64,000 nt of DNA from Moorella mulderi DSM 14980 (GTDB taxonomy: Bacteria > Bacillota > DSM-521 > Neomoorellales > Neomoorellaceae), in contig NZ_LTBC01000001.1 of assembly GCF_001594015.1 (NCBI RefSeq), forward strand, positions 548,037-612,036, given 5' to 3'. Below the pieces are notes generated by a model. It searched no databases. It was given only the letters and a program-made list of their open reading frames with translations, and was not told the origin of the DNA. Every line of letters starts with the position of its first letter. Position 1 is the stretch's first letter. Below, one piece after another: positions 1-9,078 of this stretch. The position numbers and the translations under genes were made by a program.

Positions 1-65
1 CCCTCTTACTGGACAGCCTGCCGGTCATTGCCGGTCCTGACCCTGGTGAGAGCGCCATAGGTTAA
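1..65 (+). CDS. 3' end of an upstream gene (partial)
   Basis: Reading in frame from base 3 gives 20 codons, ending in the peptide VIAGPDPGESAIG and a TAA stop at 63-65. The other two forward frames read less like protein. The fragment is too short to name. It matters mainly because it places the fhs promoter region between about 66 and 287. Confidence is limited, since an open frame of this length can occur by chance. Confidence 0.35.
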   Translation, partial: LLLDSLPVIAGPDPGESAIG

Positions 66-109
66 TATATTTGCTTTCTCTCCTGTTATGAAGCACAAAA
101 TTTAATTGT

Positions 110-137
110 TTGTTTTTTGTAAAGAAAGGTTTATAAT
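110..137 (+). promoter_or_regulatory. Putative sigma-A promoter of fhs
   Basis: A perfect TATAAT at 132-137 sits in an AT-rich stretch, with a weak -35 (TTGTTT, 110-115) 16 bp upstream. Transcription would begin near 144, leaving a leader of about 140 nt before the TTG start of fhs. I looked for a tetrahydrofolate riboswitch in that leader and did not recognise one. Confidence 0.45.
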
Positions 138-287
138 TATGAATGATAGGCCGGGCAGGGACAGTCTGTGGTAGAAACCAAATAAATAAGTTAGTGGGGG
201 TAGCAGGAAAATTAGAGTTTGTGTAGAATTTCACTATTAACCACATAGCTGGATGTACATTTTTTTGAATTGAAAGGAGTGTTCAAA

Positions 288-1967
288 TTGGCGAACGTAC
301 CCAGCGATATTGAAATCGCCCAGGCGGCCAAAATGAAACCCGTTATGGAGCTCGCCCGGGCCCTGGGCATTGAGGAAGATGAAGTGGAGCTATACGGTAA
401 ATACAAGGCAAAAATCTCCCTTGATGTCTACCGCCGGCTCAAGGATAAACCCGATGGCAAGCTCATCCTGGTCACGGCCATTACCCCCACCCCTGCCGGT
501 GAAGGTAAAACTACCACCAGTGTCGGCCTGACAGACGCCCTAGCCCGCCTGGGGAAAAAGGTTATGGTTTGCCTGCGGGAGCCCTCCTTAGGTCCCAGCT
601 TTGGCATAAAAGGTGGCGCTGCCGGCGGCGGTTATGCCCAGGTTGTACCCATGGAAGACATCAACCTGCACTTTACCGGTGACATCCATGCTGTCACCTA
701 TGCCCATAACCTCCTGGCGGCCATGGTAGACAACCACCTCCAGCAGGGCAACGCTTTAAACATCGATCCCCGGACCGTTACCTGGAGAAGGGTTATTGAT
801 CTCAATGACCGGGCCCTGCGCAATATCGTTATCGGCCTGGGCGGTAAAGCCAATGGTGTCCCCCGGGAGACTGGTTTTGATATTTCGGTGGCCTCGGAAG
901 TCATGGCCTGCCTGTGCCTGGCCAGCGACCTCATGGACTTGAAGGAGCGTTTCCGCCGTATTGTCGTCGGCTATACCTATGATGGCAAGCCCGTAACTGC
1001 CGGTGACCTGGAAGCCCAGGGTTCCATGGCCCTGCTGATGAAGGACGCCATTAAGCCCAACCTGGTCCAGACCCTGGAGAACACACCCGCCTTCGTCCAC
1101 GGCGGTCCCTTTGCCAATATCGCCCACGGCTGCAACAGCATAACCGCTACCAGGACCGCCCTGAAGCTGGCTGACTATGTCGTAACGGAGGCCGGTTTCG
1201 GTGCCGATCTGGGGGCAGAGAAGTTTTATGACGTCAAGTGCCGTTATGCCGGTCTCAAACCCGACGTTACCGTCATTGTCGCCACCGTCCGCGCCCTCAA
1301 AATGCACGGCGGCGTACCGAAATCTGAACTGGCCACGGAAAACCTGGCAGCCCTGCGCCAGGGCTTTGAGAACCTGGAAAAGCATATTGAAAACGTTGGC
1401 AAATTCGGGGTACCGGCCGTGGTGGCCATTAACGCCTTCCCCACCGACACGGAAGCTGAATTAAATCTCCTCTATGACCTGTGCAACAAAGCCGGTGCGG
1501 AAGTGGCCCTGTCCGAAGTCTGGGCTAAAGGTGGCGCCGGCGGCATTGAACTAGCGCAAAAAGTTCTCAAAACCATTGAAACAAAGCCGTCTAACTTCCA
1601 TCCCCTCTATGAACTGGACCTCAGCATCAAAGAAAAGATTTATAAAATCGCTACAGAGATTTACGGCGCCGATGGGGTTAATTACACGGCGGATGCCGAC
1701 AAGGCCATCGAGCGCTTTGAAGCCATGGGTTACGGCAACCTGCCGGTGGTCATGGCCAAGACCCAGTACTCTTTTTCTGACGACATGACCAAGCTGGGGC
1801 GGCCCCGGAACTTTACCATTACCGTCCGCGAGGTAAGGCTCTCAGCAGGGGCCGGCTTTATCGTCCCCATTACCGGTACCATTATGACCATGCCCGGCCT
1901 GCCCAAGCGCCCGGCAGCCTGCAATATTGATATTGATGCCGACGGCGTTATCACCGGACTGTTCTAG
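288..1967 (+). CDS. fhs: Formate--tetrahydrofolate ligase
   Basis: This enzyme makes 10-formyl-THF from formate, THF and ATP in the cytoplasm. It is the formate-activating step of the methyl branch of the Wood-Ljungdahl pathway. The 559-residue product has the length of the Moorella thermoacetica enzyme and nearly the same sequence as I recall it, including the nucleotide loop [10 protein letters not shown] near residues 69-78. I chose TTG at 288 because AAAGGAGT lies 7 nt upstream; an in-frame TTG at 270 has no ribosome site. The gene stands alone between its own promoter and a strong terminator. It would also handle one-carbon units released by the formiminotransferase/cyclodeaminase pair at 33-34 kb. 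Confidence 0.97.
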   Translation: MANVPSDIEIAQAAKMKPVMELARALGIEEDEVELYGKYKAKISLDVYRRLKDKPDGKLILVTAITPTPAGEGKTTTSVGLTDALARLGKKVMVCLREPSLGPSFGIKGGAAGGGYAQVVPMEDINLHFTGDIHAVTYAHNLLAAMVDNHLQQGNALNIDPRTVTWRRVIDLNDRALRNIVIGLGGKANGVPRETGFDISVASEVMACLCLASDLMDLKERFRRIVVGYTYDGKPVTAGDLEAQGSMALLMKDAIKPNLVQTLENTPAFVHGGPFANIAHGCNSITATRTALKLADYVVTEAGFGADLGAEKFYDVKCRYAGLKPDVTVIVATVRALKMHGGVPKSELATENLAALRQGFENLEKHIENVGKFGVPAVVAINAFPTDTEAELNLLYDLCNKAGAEVALSEVWAKGGAGGIELAQKVLKTIETKPSNFHPLYELDLSIKEKIYKIATEIYGADGVNYTADADKAIERFEAMGYGNLPVVMAKTQYSFSDDMTKLGRPRNFTITVREVRLSAGAGFIVPITGTIMTMPGLPKRPAACNIDIDADGVITGLF

Positions 1968-1997
1968 GGTAGAGCCCTTGATAATTCCTTGCCTGGA

Positions 1998-2023
1998 CCC
2001 CACCCCCTGCGGGTGGGGTTTTT
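1998..2023 (+). terminator. Intrinsic terminator of fhs
   Basis: An 8-bp perfect stem (CCCCACCC/GGGTGGGG) with a 5-nt loop is followed by TTTTT, 30 nt after the fhs stop codon. Confidence 0.85.
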
Positions 2024-2102
2024 GCTGCCGGGCCAGGATAGGGGTATAATATTTCTCAGGCAGAACAAAGCCAGCAAAAGTTGTTTCGCGGGAGGGGTTT
2101 TC

Positions 2103-3296
2103 ATGTCCTGGCAGGAGAACATAGAAATAATTAACGTACCAGATGCAGCTGCGGCCAAAAAACTAATGGAGGAGATTGGCGTTGACGCCCGGGGTATTGA
2201 GCTGATGGTGCCCAAGGCCCTGCATTACTGCCTCAAGCTTAAAGATGTACCGGCCAGGGCGGCCAATATCTTAAAACAAGAAATGCTGGCCCGGGGCGGC
2301 GAGGCGGCCATGGCGGCAGGTGTAGCCGGCTGGTCGATCGAGAAGACCGATGTCCTGCTCTTTGCCACCAGGCGCCAGCTGGAACTCCTGGTAGAAAAGC
2401 TGCCCCAGCAGTATTTTGGCTTAAACAAGCTGGCTGCCGCAATTCAAGCTACCCTGAACAGCTGGGAAAAGACCGGTGTTCAGGAAATCAAATGCCCGCG
2501 GGGTCCCCTTGTCCTGGGCAGGCGGACCCTGGTCATGGGAATTGTCAATGTAACGCCGGATTCCTTTTCCGATGGCGGCTTTTTTTATGATCCCGGGGCG
2601 GCGGTGGAGCATGCCCACCGGCTGGTGGATGAAGGGGCCGATATCATTGACGTAGGCGGGGAATCAACCCGTCCCGGTCACGAGCCGGTGCCGGCCGAAG
2701 AAGAATGGCACCGCCTGGAACCGGTTTTAAAGCGCCTGGTGGCCGAAATAAAAGTCCCTATTTCCGTAGATACTTACAAAGCTATTACGGCCCAGCGGGC
2801 CCTGGACCTGGGGGTTGATATCATTAACGATATCTGGGGTTGCCGGGCTGATGCCGCAATGGCCGCCGTTTGTGCCCGCTACCAGGCGCCTATTATTATC
2901 ATGCACAACCAGCAGGGTACCGAATACCGGGATTTAATGTTTGATATCCTCACTTCCTTGAAAGAAAGTATCAGCCTGGCAGAAGAGAACGGGGTACTCC
3001 CGGAGCAGATTATTATCGACCCGGGCATTGGCTTTGGCAAGGACCTGCAGCAGAACCTGGAAGTAATGGGCCGTTTACGGGAGCTAAAAGTACTGGGCAA
3101 ACCCATTCTCCTGGGCACTTCGCGCAAGTCAATGATTGGTAAGACCCTCAATCTACCCGTTGACCAGCGCCTGGAGGGAACGGCCGCTACGGTGGCCTTA
3201 GGAATAGCCCAGGGAGTTGATATAATTCGCGTTCATGACGTCCAGGCCATGGTACGGGTGGCCAGGATGGCCGATGCCATTGTGCGCCGGTTTTAA
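2103..3296 (+). CDS. folP: Dihydropteroate synthase with N-terminal extension
   Basis: It condenses 6-hydroxymethyl-7,8-dihydropterin diphosphate with p-aminobenzoate to give dihydropteroate for folate synthesis. The DHPS barrel starts near residue 140, with the hallmark TPDSFSDGG at 151-159, followed by GGESTRPG and SVDTYK. The product has 397 residues against about 270-280 for usual DHPS. Residues 1-135 form an extra domain I do not recognise by function, though similar long forms occur in related Clostridia. ATG 2103 follows GGGAGGGG by 5 nt; an in-frame ATG at 1989 lies before the fhs terminator and is not credible. folK, the preceding pathway step, lies far away at 51.7 kb. Confidence 0.93.
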   Translation: MSWQENIEIINVPDAAAAKKLMEEIGVDARGIELMVPKALHYCLKLKDVPARAANILKQEMLARGGEAAMAAGVAGWSIEKTDVLLFATRRQLELLVEKLPQQYFGLNKLAAAIQATLNSWEKTGVQEIKCPRGPLVLGRRTLVMGIVNVTPDSFSDGGFFYDPGAAVEHAHRLVDEGADIIDVGGESTRPGHEPVPAEEEWHRLEPVLKRLVAEIKVPISVDTYKAITAQRALDLGVDIINDIWGCRADAAMAAVCARYQAPIIIMHNQQGTEYRDLMFDILTSLKESISLAEENGVLPEQIIIDPGIGFGKDLQQNLEVMGRLRELKVLGKPILLGTSRKSMIGKTLNLPVDQRLEGTAATVALGIAQGVDIIRVHDVQAMVRVARMADAIVRRF

Positions 3297-3381
3297 CTTA
3301 ATCTTAAAGTTACTTCTATTGCCGTTTAAATATTCTTAAGGTAAAATGAAGGGGCAAGAGCTAAAGAAAGGGAGAGGAGTT

Positions 3382-3909
3382 TTGACCTTAAGGCGCTGGT
3401 TGAACGCGGGCGACTGTTACCTCTTTTATTATGTTAACCAACGCCTGCAGTGCCCCCTGCTGGACCGGACCATGCCCTGGTTTACCTTGTTGGGGAGCGC
3501 TACCTTTGGACTGGCCCTTTCCCTGGCGACTGCCCTGCTGGGCCGCGAGCAAACGCGCCTGGCCGGATGGCAGGCTATGCTGGCCCTGGTGGGCAGTCAC
3601 CTGGTGGTCAGGTTTTGTAAAGGCCTGGTGGGCCGGTGCCGTCCCTACCTGGTCCTTTCTGGGGCCCGTTACCTGGCCCGGCCCTGGCAGGACTTTTCCT
3701 TCCCCTCGGGACATACGGCCGCCAGTTTTTCCCTGGCGGTAGTCTTCGCCCTGAATTTCCCGGTCCTTACCTGGCCGCTGGTTACGGCGGCCGGTTTAAC
3801 AGGGCTCAGCCGCATGTATGTGGGCATGCACTACCCTTCCGATGTCCTGGGCGGGGCTACAGTTGGTGCCCTTTTCGCTTATGCAGTTCATTCCTGGCCT
3901 TGGTACTAA
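3382..3909 (+). CDS. PAP2-family membrane phosphatase
   Basis: A membrane-embedded phosphatidic-acid/undecaprenyl-diphosphate type phosphatase of 175 residues. The three signature motifs occur in order: K-x6-RP (KGLVGRCRP), PSGH and SR-x5-H-x3-D (SRMYVGMHYPSD), separated by hydrophobic segments. The substrate cannot be told from sequence; recycling of undecaprenyl diphosphate or lipid phosphate turnover are the usual roles. TTG 3382 has GGGAGAGG just upstream. An ATG at 3346 in the same frame lies in what looks like leader sequence. Confidence 0.85.
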   Translation: MTLRRWLNAGDCYLFYYVNQRLQCPLLDRTMPWFTLLGSATFGLALSLATALLGREQTRLAGWQAMLALVGSHLVVRFCKGLVGRCRPYLVLSGARYLARPWQDFSFPSGHTAASFSLAVVFALNFPVLTWPLVTAAGLTGLSRMYVGMHYPSDVLGGATVGALFAYAVHSWPWY

Positions 3910-4051
3910 TACAACTCCGGGATATAATACTAATACCCGCAGGGGGAGGCTGCCTTGCCTCTTAACTTGCAGGATGCAGGCCTGGGAGCTACCTTAATGA
4001 TATCCGCTACTTGTTAAGGCCGGCCTGGACCGGGGAGGTAATCGTTTTTAT

Positions 4052-4810
4052 ATGATGCAACCCAAAATAAGAATTACCAATTTAAATTTTTATTATGGTT
4101 CTAAATGGGCTTTAAAGGATGTTAATCTGGAAATAAAACCCAATTCCGTCACGGCCCTCATTGGCCCCTCGGGGTGCGGCAAATCTACTTTTTTGCGGAC
4201 TTTAAACCGCTTAAATGACCTCATTGAAGGAGCGCGACTTTCCGGGGAAATCCTTTTGGACGGGCAGAATATTTATGCTCCGGATGTCGATGTGGTCAAC
4301 TTACGCAAACGGGTAGGTATGGTTTTCCAGCGTCCCAATCCCTTCCCCATGTCCATTTACGATAATGTGGCTTATGGTCCCCGGATTCACGGGCTCCATA
4401 ACAGGAAAAAACTGGACGAAATTGTGGAGCAGAGTCTCAAAGCAGCGGCCCTGTGGGATGAAGTGGCCGACCGCCTGCGCCAGCCGGCCTTAGGGTTATC
4501 CGGGGGCCAGCAGCAGCGCCTGTGCATTGCCAGGCTCCTGGCCGTCGAGCCGGAAGTTGTTCTCATGGACGAGCCATCCTCGGCCCTGGACCCCATTTCC
4601 ACTTTAAAAATCGAAGAACTCATCCGGGTCCTCAAGGAAAAATATACTATTATCATAGTTACTCACAATATGCAGCAGGCAGCTCGCGTTTCCGACTATA
4701 CCGCCTTCTTCCTCAACGGGGAGATGGTGGAATACGATGAGACGGAAATCATCTTTACCAGGCCCCGCGACCAGCGGACGGAAGATTATATTACCGGTCG
4801 TTTCGGTTAA
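4052..4810 (+). CDS. pstB: Phosphate ABC transporter ATP-binding protein
   Basis: This is the ATPase subunit of the high-affinity phosphate importer, a peripheral inner-membrane protein of 252 residues. It has Walker [10 protein letters not shown] at 38-46, signature LSGGQQQRL and Walker B VVLMDEP, followed by the D-loop and the switch His (THN). PstB hallmarks such as [15 protein letters not shown] are present. GGGGAGGT lies 12 nt before the ATG, a rather long spacing; an adjacent ATG at 4055 would serve as well. Unusually, no pstS, pstC or pstA is adjacent. Only phoU follows, so the permease genes must be elsewhere. Confidence 0.95.
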   Translation: MMQPKIRITNLNFYYGSKWALKDVNLEIKPNSVTALIGPSGCGKSTFLRTLNRLNDLIEGARLSGEILLDGQNIYAPDVDVVNLRKRVGMVFQRPNPFPMSIYDNVAYGPRIHGLHNRKKLDEIVEQSLKAAALWDEVADRLRQPALGLSGGQQQRLCIARLLAVEPEVVLMDEPSSALDPISTLKIEELIRVLKEKYTIIIVTHNMQQAARVSDYTAFFLNGEMVEYDETEIIFTRPRDQRTEDYITGRFG

Positions 4811-4914
4811 AGCCCCTCTAACCAAGAAAAAGCAATTTTTTAACCCACAAAAGGTGGCAGAGAAGAAGTGAGGTGAATATAATGGAAGGTAACAAACTTA
4901 CAGGAGGGTTAGCC

Positions 4915-5586
4915 ATGGCCATCACAACCAGGCAGGGCTTTCAACATTCCCTGGAAGATTTGCAGCAAAACATCTTGCGCATGGGGAGTATTGTTGAACA
5001 AACCATTGCCAAATCAGTAGAATGCCTGGCCAGGCAGGATGCCAGAATGGCCGCCGAAGTGGTTGAGGGTGATGTTGTTGTTGACGAGATGGAGTTACAG
5101 ATTGAAGACCAGTGTTTAAAGCTTATTGCTACCCAACAGCCCATGGCCAAGGATTTACGCAAAATTGCCGCCGGATTTAAGATTATTACCGATTTAGAAC
5201 GTATGGCCGATTATTCAGTTGATATTGCCCGTACGGCCCAGCGTATCCTGGAAACTGGCCAGCCTTTGATCAAGCCCTTAATTGATATTCCCCGCATGGC
5301 CGAGTTAGCCCAGGTAATGGTCAAGCAGGCCCTGGATGCTTATGTCCGGGAAGATACAGAACTGGCCTATACGGTAGCTAGGGCAGACGACCAGATCGAC
5401 ATGCTCCACAACCAGGTCTTCCGGGAACTGCTGGTCTTCATGATGGAGGATCCCAAAACCATTACCCAGGCTACCTATTTGCTCTTTGTCAGCCGTTACC
5501 TGGAGCGCATAGCCGACCATGCCACCAATATAGCTGAGGAAGCGATATACCTGGCCACCGGCGAACGGAAAGAATTAAACGATTGA
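4915..5586 (+). CDS. phoU: Phosphate signalling protein PhoU
   Basis: A cytoplasmic regulator linking Pst transport to the PhoR sensor and protecting the cell from excess phosphate uptake. It is 223 residues, the normal length, and all-helical in character with two PhoU repeats. Each carries an acidic metal-binding stretch (DLRKIAAGFKIITDLERMADY and SRYLERIADHATNIAEE). ATG 4915 has AGGAGG 7 nt upstream and gives a canonical PhoU N-terminus; in-frame GTG 4873 and ATG 4882 are alternatives. It lies about 100 nt after pstB and ends at a strong terminator. Confidence 0.93.
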   Translation: MAITTRQGFQHSLEDLQQNILRMGSIVEQTIAKSVECLARQDARMAAEVVEGDVVVDEMELQIEDQCLKLIATQQPMAKDLRKIAAGFKIITDLERMADYSVDIARTAQRILETGQPLIKPLIDIPRMAELAQVMVKQALDAYVREDTELAYTVARADDQIDMLHNQVFRELLVFMMEDPKTITQATYLLFVSRYLERIADHATNIAEEAIYLATGERKELND

Positions 5587-5588
5587 GA

Positions 5589-5617
5589 GACCCGGGTTAG
5601 CTTAACCCGGGTCTTTT
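5589..5617. terminator. Bidirectional terminator, phoU / MFS gene
   Basis: An 11-bp perfect stem (GACCCGGGTTA/TAACCCGGGTC) with a 3-nt loop is followed by TTTT on the plus strand. It separates the convergent phoU and MFS genes and touches the stop codon of the latter. Confidence 0.85.
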
Positions 5618-6836
5618 AATGACCGGGTAACAGTTCGGGGGGCAGCATTTTTTCCGTTTGAATGAAGAACGCCGTTAAAAAGGTTATCAGTCCTACCAGG
5701 ACGGCGGCTCCCAGGAAAAGGGGTAGCCGGCCCAGGGTCATGGCCAGGCCAAAGGCCGGGGGGCCCAGGGCGACACCAAAGAAACGCATGGAACCGTAAA
5801 GGCAGGTAATGCCACCCCTTTCCTTAGCGCTCACGCTGGTTATCAAGGTATTGACTGAGGGCAGGACGATACCTGTACCGATCCCCATGACCACCATAGC
5901 CAGGAAAAATATAAAGATATTATCAAAGAAGCCCATAACTACCAGGGCAGCGGTCTCCAGGACCAGGCCGGCAACAATGGTCATCTTCAGGAAGTTGCCG
6001 GCCTTTTGTTGCAGGTAACTGCCGGATAAATAGGAAGTAAGGGCCATGGTACCCACGGGAATGGCTATAAGCAGGCCGGTACTGAGGCCCCGGATGCCAT
6101 AATTTGCTTCTAGGATATCAGAAACGTAACTTAAAACCCCGAACAAAATAAAAAGAACAACCATCCCGGCCAGGATGCAGGCCAGGAGGGATAAGCCCCT
6201 GGTCTGGAAAACCTGGCCCAGGTCGCGGAAATAGGTCCGGAAGGTTACCCTGTTTTTATCTTGCCCCGAAGGTTCTTTAATGAAGAACCACACGGCCAGG
6301 CCAATGGGGATGGCCAGGAAGCCATAGACAAAAAAGGGGGCGAACCAGGCGATGAGGCCGGTAAGGGAGCCGGCAATGGGGCTGACCACCTTTCCCAGCC
6401 CGTTGGAAGCCTCCAGTAAACCCAGGGCTTTGGTGCGCTCCTTACTCTGGAAAATATCGCTGGTCAGGGCCATGGCCAGCTGGTAAGTACCCCCGGCACC
6501 AATACCCTGAAGGATGCGGCTACCCAGGATCAGGTAATAAGGGGAAGCTACCAGCCAGGCAGCCAGGCCGGCCAGCAGGCCCCCCAAACCGTAAATGAGC
6601 AGGGCCGGTGCCATAATGGGTTTGCGGCCGTAAGCATCGGACAGGAAACCGGCAAAGGGGATGACAAGGCCGGCTGGCAGGGAAAAAGCCGTAATAAATA
6701 GGCTCACCTGGACCAGGCTGACATTCAAAGTGGTACGCATGACGGGTAGCAAGGGAACCAGCATGGAGTTACCCAGGACCATGATAAAGGGTACGGCACA
6801 AAGAATGGCAAAGGGTAATTTCATTGCTGACTGCAA
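5616..6836 (-). CDS. MFS family transporter (drug-efflux type)
   Basis: An inner-membrane secondary transporter of about 406 residues with some 12 hydrophobic segments. The loop 2-3 motif of the major facilitator superfamily is present (GFLSDAYGRKPIM), and the first half has the G-rich pattern of the DHA1 multidrug group. The substrate cannot be inferred. TTG at 6836 is preceded by AGGAGG with 9 nt spacing; an ATG 12 nt further in (6824) is the alternative. The frame stays open upstream to 7166 but overlaps another gene antisense there. It is divergent from the YqhV-like gene. Confidence 0.85.
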   Translation of the reverse strand: MQSAMKLPFAILCAVPFIMVLGNSMLVPLLPVMRTTLNVSLVQVSLFITAFSLPAGLVIPFAGFLSDAYGRKPIMAPALLIYGLGGLLAGLAAWLVASPYYLILGSRILQGIGAGGTYQLAMALTSDIFQSKERTKALGLLEASNGLGKVVSPIAGSLTGLIAWFAPFFVYGFLAIPIGLAVWFFIKEPSGQDKNRVTFRTYFRDLGQVFQTRGLSLLACILAGMVVLFILFGVLSYVSDILEANYGIRGLSTGLLIAIPVGTMALTSYLSGSYLQQKAGNFLKMTIVAGLVLETAALVVMGFFDNIFIFFLAMVVMGIGTGIVLPSVNTLITSVSAKERGGITCLYGSMRFFGVALGPPAFGLAMTLGRLPLFLGAAVLVGLITFLTAFFIQTEKMLPPELLPGH

Positions 6837-6912
6837 CCTGTTAAACCTCCTAGAAAAGGCGCTGCTTCTATTTTGTCTCGGCAACGCATAAAAAATAAGG
6901 GGAGGAAATGCT

Positions 6913-7188
6913 ATGTTTTTCTTTTTGCCGGACAAACATGTGCTGGCCATGGCGGCAGTACGCATCCTGTCCAGCATGATTGAATTGACGGCGGCCATCC
7001 TGATGTTAAAATTAAACCGGGTTGAGGCTGCTTTAAAAATAAACGCGACCCTGGCTTTTGTTGGCCCGACGGTTATGTTGACGGTGATGGCCCTGGGACT
7101 TTGGGGCCTGGCCGGTAAAATCTCCCCCGTTAAAATGCTGACCATTATCCTGGGGGTGGGCCTCATTTTTTATGGCGTCAGGCGGTAA
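6913..7188 (+). CDS. YqhV-like small membrane protein (DUF2619)
   Basis: A 91-residue protein with three hydrophobic segments. Its N-terminal third, with RILSSMIELTAAILML, strongly resembles YqhV of Bacillus, a small integral membrane protein encoded near sporulation genes there and of unknown function. AGGGGAGG precedes the ATG. Here it sits alone between a divergent transporter and the com genes, so the neighbourhood gives no clue to its role. Confidence 0.8.
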   Translation: MFFFLPDKHVLAMAAVRILSSMIELTAAILMLKLNRVEAALKINATLAFVGPTVMLTVMALGLWGLAGKISPVKMLTIILGVGLIFYGVRR

Positions 7189-7317
7189 TAATGGTGGGGC
7201 AACAGTCGTCTGACCTGTGAAAAAGTACCGCTGGCAAAATTGTTACCCCCTTCCTGCCCCGGGCATAAAGATAAAAAAGCAAGTTAAAAAATAAAAACAC
7301 AGGAAGGGGCGAAATTA

Positions 7318-8133
7318 ATGCTGGAAAAAGCAACTACTACCTGGAAAGATGTCCTGGAATTTCCCATTCGTGGACGCCAGCAAAAACCCAGGCAAGCAGG
7401 GTTGACCATGGTTATTGACAAGGGTCTGGGCCTGACGGAATTCAGGGATTTGCTGGAGGTGGCAGCAACCTATATTGATTTCATTAAACTTGGTTTTGGC
7501 ACTTCCGTTTTTTACCCGGCGGCTATTTTACGGGAAAAAATTCGCCTGGCACGCTCTTACAATGTTGATATTTTTCCCGGCGGTACCTTCTTTGAAGTCG
7601 CCGTTCTCCAGGGGCGGCTAAACCTTTACCTGCAAACGGCCAGGGACCTCGGGTATACTTTTATTGAAATTTCCGATGGAACTATTGACATGAGCCGGAC
7701 CGTGCGGCTGGCGGCGGTGCGCCAGGCCCGGGCGGCAGGCTTTGGCGTCATAACTGAAGTGGGCAAGAAGGACCCGCGGGATGCCTTAAGCGCAGCCTAT
7801 CTCCTGAACCAGATTGCCGGCGACCAGGAGGCGGGGGCCGACTATGTCATCGTCGAGGGCCGGGAATCGGGCCAGGGAGTCGTCATTTACGACGGCCGCG
7901 GGGCTGTCAAAGAAGATATACTGGCCAGCCTGCTGGCGGGTATCAAGGATCCGGACCGGGTTATCTGGGAGGCTCCCCAGAAGCAGCAGCAGCAGGCTTT
8001 AATAATGCGCCTGGGGCCCAATGTTAACCTGGGCAATGTCCAGCCAGGGGATGTCCTGGCCCTGGAAGCCCTGCGGGTGGGGCTGCGGGGCGATACCTTG
8101 AGGACTACCCTGAAGGTGGCTGAAGTGAGTTAA
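7318..8133 (+). CDS. comA: Phosphosulfolactate synthase
   Basis: It adds sulfite to phosphoenolpyruvate to give (R)-2-phospho-3-sulfolactate, a step first described in coenzyme M synthesis of methanogens and also present in sporeforming Bacillus. The 271-residue protein has the ComA TIM-barrel pattern: DKGLGL near the start, IDFIKLGFGTS, FPGGTFFEVA and FIEISDGTI, then VIVEGRESG in the C-terminal half. AGGAAGGGG precedes the ATG. comB follows after a stem-loop. In a sporeforming acetogen the likely end product is sulfolactate rather than coenzyme M. Confidence 0.92.
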   Translation: MLEKATTTWKDVLEFPIRGRQQKPRQAGLTMVIDKGLGLTEFRDLLEVAATYIDFIKLGFGTSVFYPAAILREKIRLARSYNVDIFPGGTFFEVAVLQGRLNLYLQTARDLGYTFIEISDGTIDMSRTVRLAAVRQARAAGFGVITEVGKKDPRDALSAAYLLNQIAGDQEAGADYVIVEGRESGQGVVIYDGRGAVKEDILASLLAGIKDPDRVIWEAPQKQQQQALIMRLGPNVNLGNVQPGDVLALEALRVGLRGDTLRTTLKVAEVS

Positions 8134-8150
8134 GAGTTAAGAAATTACGG

Positions 8151-8190
8151 GAAGCGGGAGCCGGTAGATGGGGTTCCTGCTTCTCGTTTA
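8151..8190 (+). terminator. Hairpin between comA and comB
   Basis: A 12-bp stem (8151-8162 with 8172-8183, two G-U pairs) is followed by the weakly T-rich TCGTTTAATTATT. It may be a partial terminator that lowers comB expression relative to comA. Confidence 0.5.
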
Positions 8191-8275
8191 ATTATTACCT
8201 TTTGCTTCCTGGCCGGCAGGAATCTGACCAATCTTTCGCGAATAACTACCGGACCGGCAAGAGTTGGAGGTGCGA

Positions 8276-9001
8276 GTGAGTTTGGAAATTGATGTCTTTG
8301 CTACTCTAAATGGTATACCGGATGAGGCCATTAATAATAAAGCTATTATAGTTATTGACGCGTTGCGGGCGACCACCACCATTACGGTGGCGCTGGCGGC
8401 CGGTTGCCTGGAGGTAATTCCCGTCCTGACCCCCGAGGAAGCCATTGAAATGCGTGAGCGCCTGGGGGACGAGCGGGTACTCCTGGGGGGTGAGCGCAAT
8501 GCCTTAAAAATACCGGGCTTCGACCTGGGCAATTCACCCCTGGAATATACCACCGAAATTGTTGCCGGCAAAAGGTTGATTATAACCACGACCAACGGCA
8601 CCAGGGCCATTCGCCGGGCAGCAGGCGGCCGCCTGGTTTTCCTGGGCGCCATGATAAATGCTCCGGCGGTGGCCGGACTGGCTGCCACGGCAGCAACTGA
8701 CATAACCATTATTTGTGCCGGTACCAGGGATCGTTTCTCCCTGGAAGATTTTTTGACAGCCGGGTTACTGGTTGACCAGCTTGCCGGCCAGGGGGAATTT
8801 GTCTTGCGCGACGGCGCCCAGGCAGCCAGGGATTATTATTATTGCCACCGGGTCGACCCGGCGGCAGCTCTGAAGGCTAGTTTTCATGGCCGGCTCCTGG
8901 CGGACCTGGGACTGGAAGCCGATGTAGAATTCTGTTCCCGGGTGGGTGCGACAGATGTAGTTCCGGTGTATGGTGGCGGTATTATTAAAAAGGCCAGCTA
9001 A
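8276..9001 (+). CDS. comB: 2-phosphosulfolactate phosphatase
   Basis: It removes phosphate from 2-phosphosulfolactate to give sulfolactate, the step after ComA. The 241-residue product carries ComB family blocks IVIDALRATTTI, GGERNALKIPGFDLGNSP and TTTNGTRAI, the acidic/arginine-rich sites that bind magnesium and substrate in this family. GTG 8276 follows GGAGG by 5 nt; TTG 8282 (11 nt) is a possible alternative, and TTG 8264 precedes the ribosome site. No comC-like sulfolactate dehydrogenase is in the window. Confidence 0.92.
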   Translation: MSLEIDVFATLNGIPDEAINNKAIIVIDALRATTTITVALAAGCLEVIPVLTPEEAIEMRERLGDERVLLGGERNALKIPGFDLGNSPLEYTTEIVAGKRLIITTTNGTRAIRRAAGGRLVFLGAMINAPAVAGLAATAATDITIICAGTRDRFSLEDFLTAGLLVDQLAGQGEFVLRDGAQAARDYYYCHRVDPAAALKASFHGRLLADLGLEADVEFCSRVGATDVVPVYGGGIIKKAS

Positions 9002-9078
9002 CGCCACGTATGGCGTTCTTGTCCCGGTAGCCCCGGCATATATATGGTTCAGGATGGCTGGTACAAGGGGCGTGTTCA

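Noticed and set aside
138..287. Possible tetrahydrofolate riboswitch in the fhs leader.
   Set aside because: The conserved THF-aptamer sequences I know are not present; the 150 nt show no convincing fold.
756..1385. A 209-codon antisense frame within fhs, and many similar long frames opposite GC-rich genes.
   Set aside because: These are shadows of strongly biased codon use in the real gene; none has a ribosome site or recognisable protein features.
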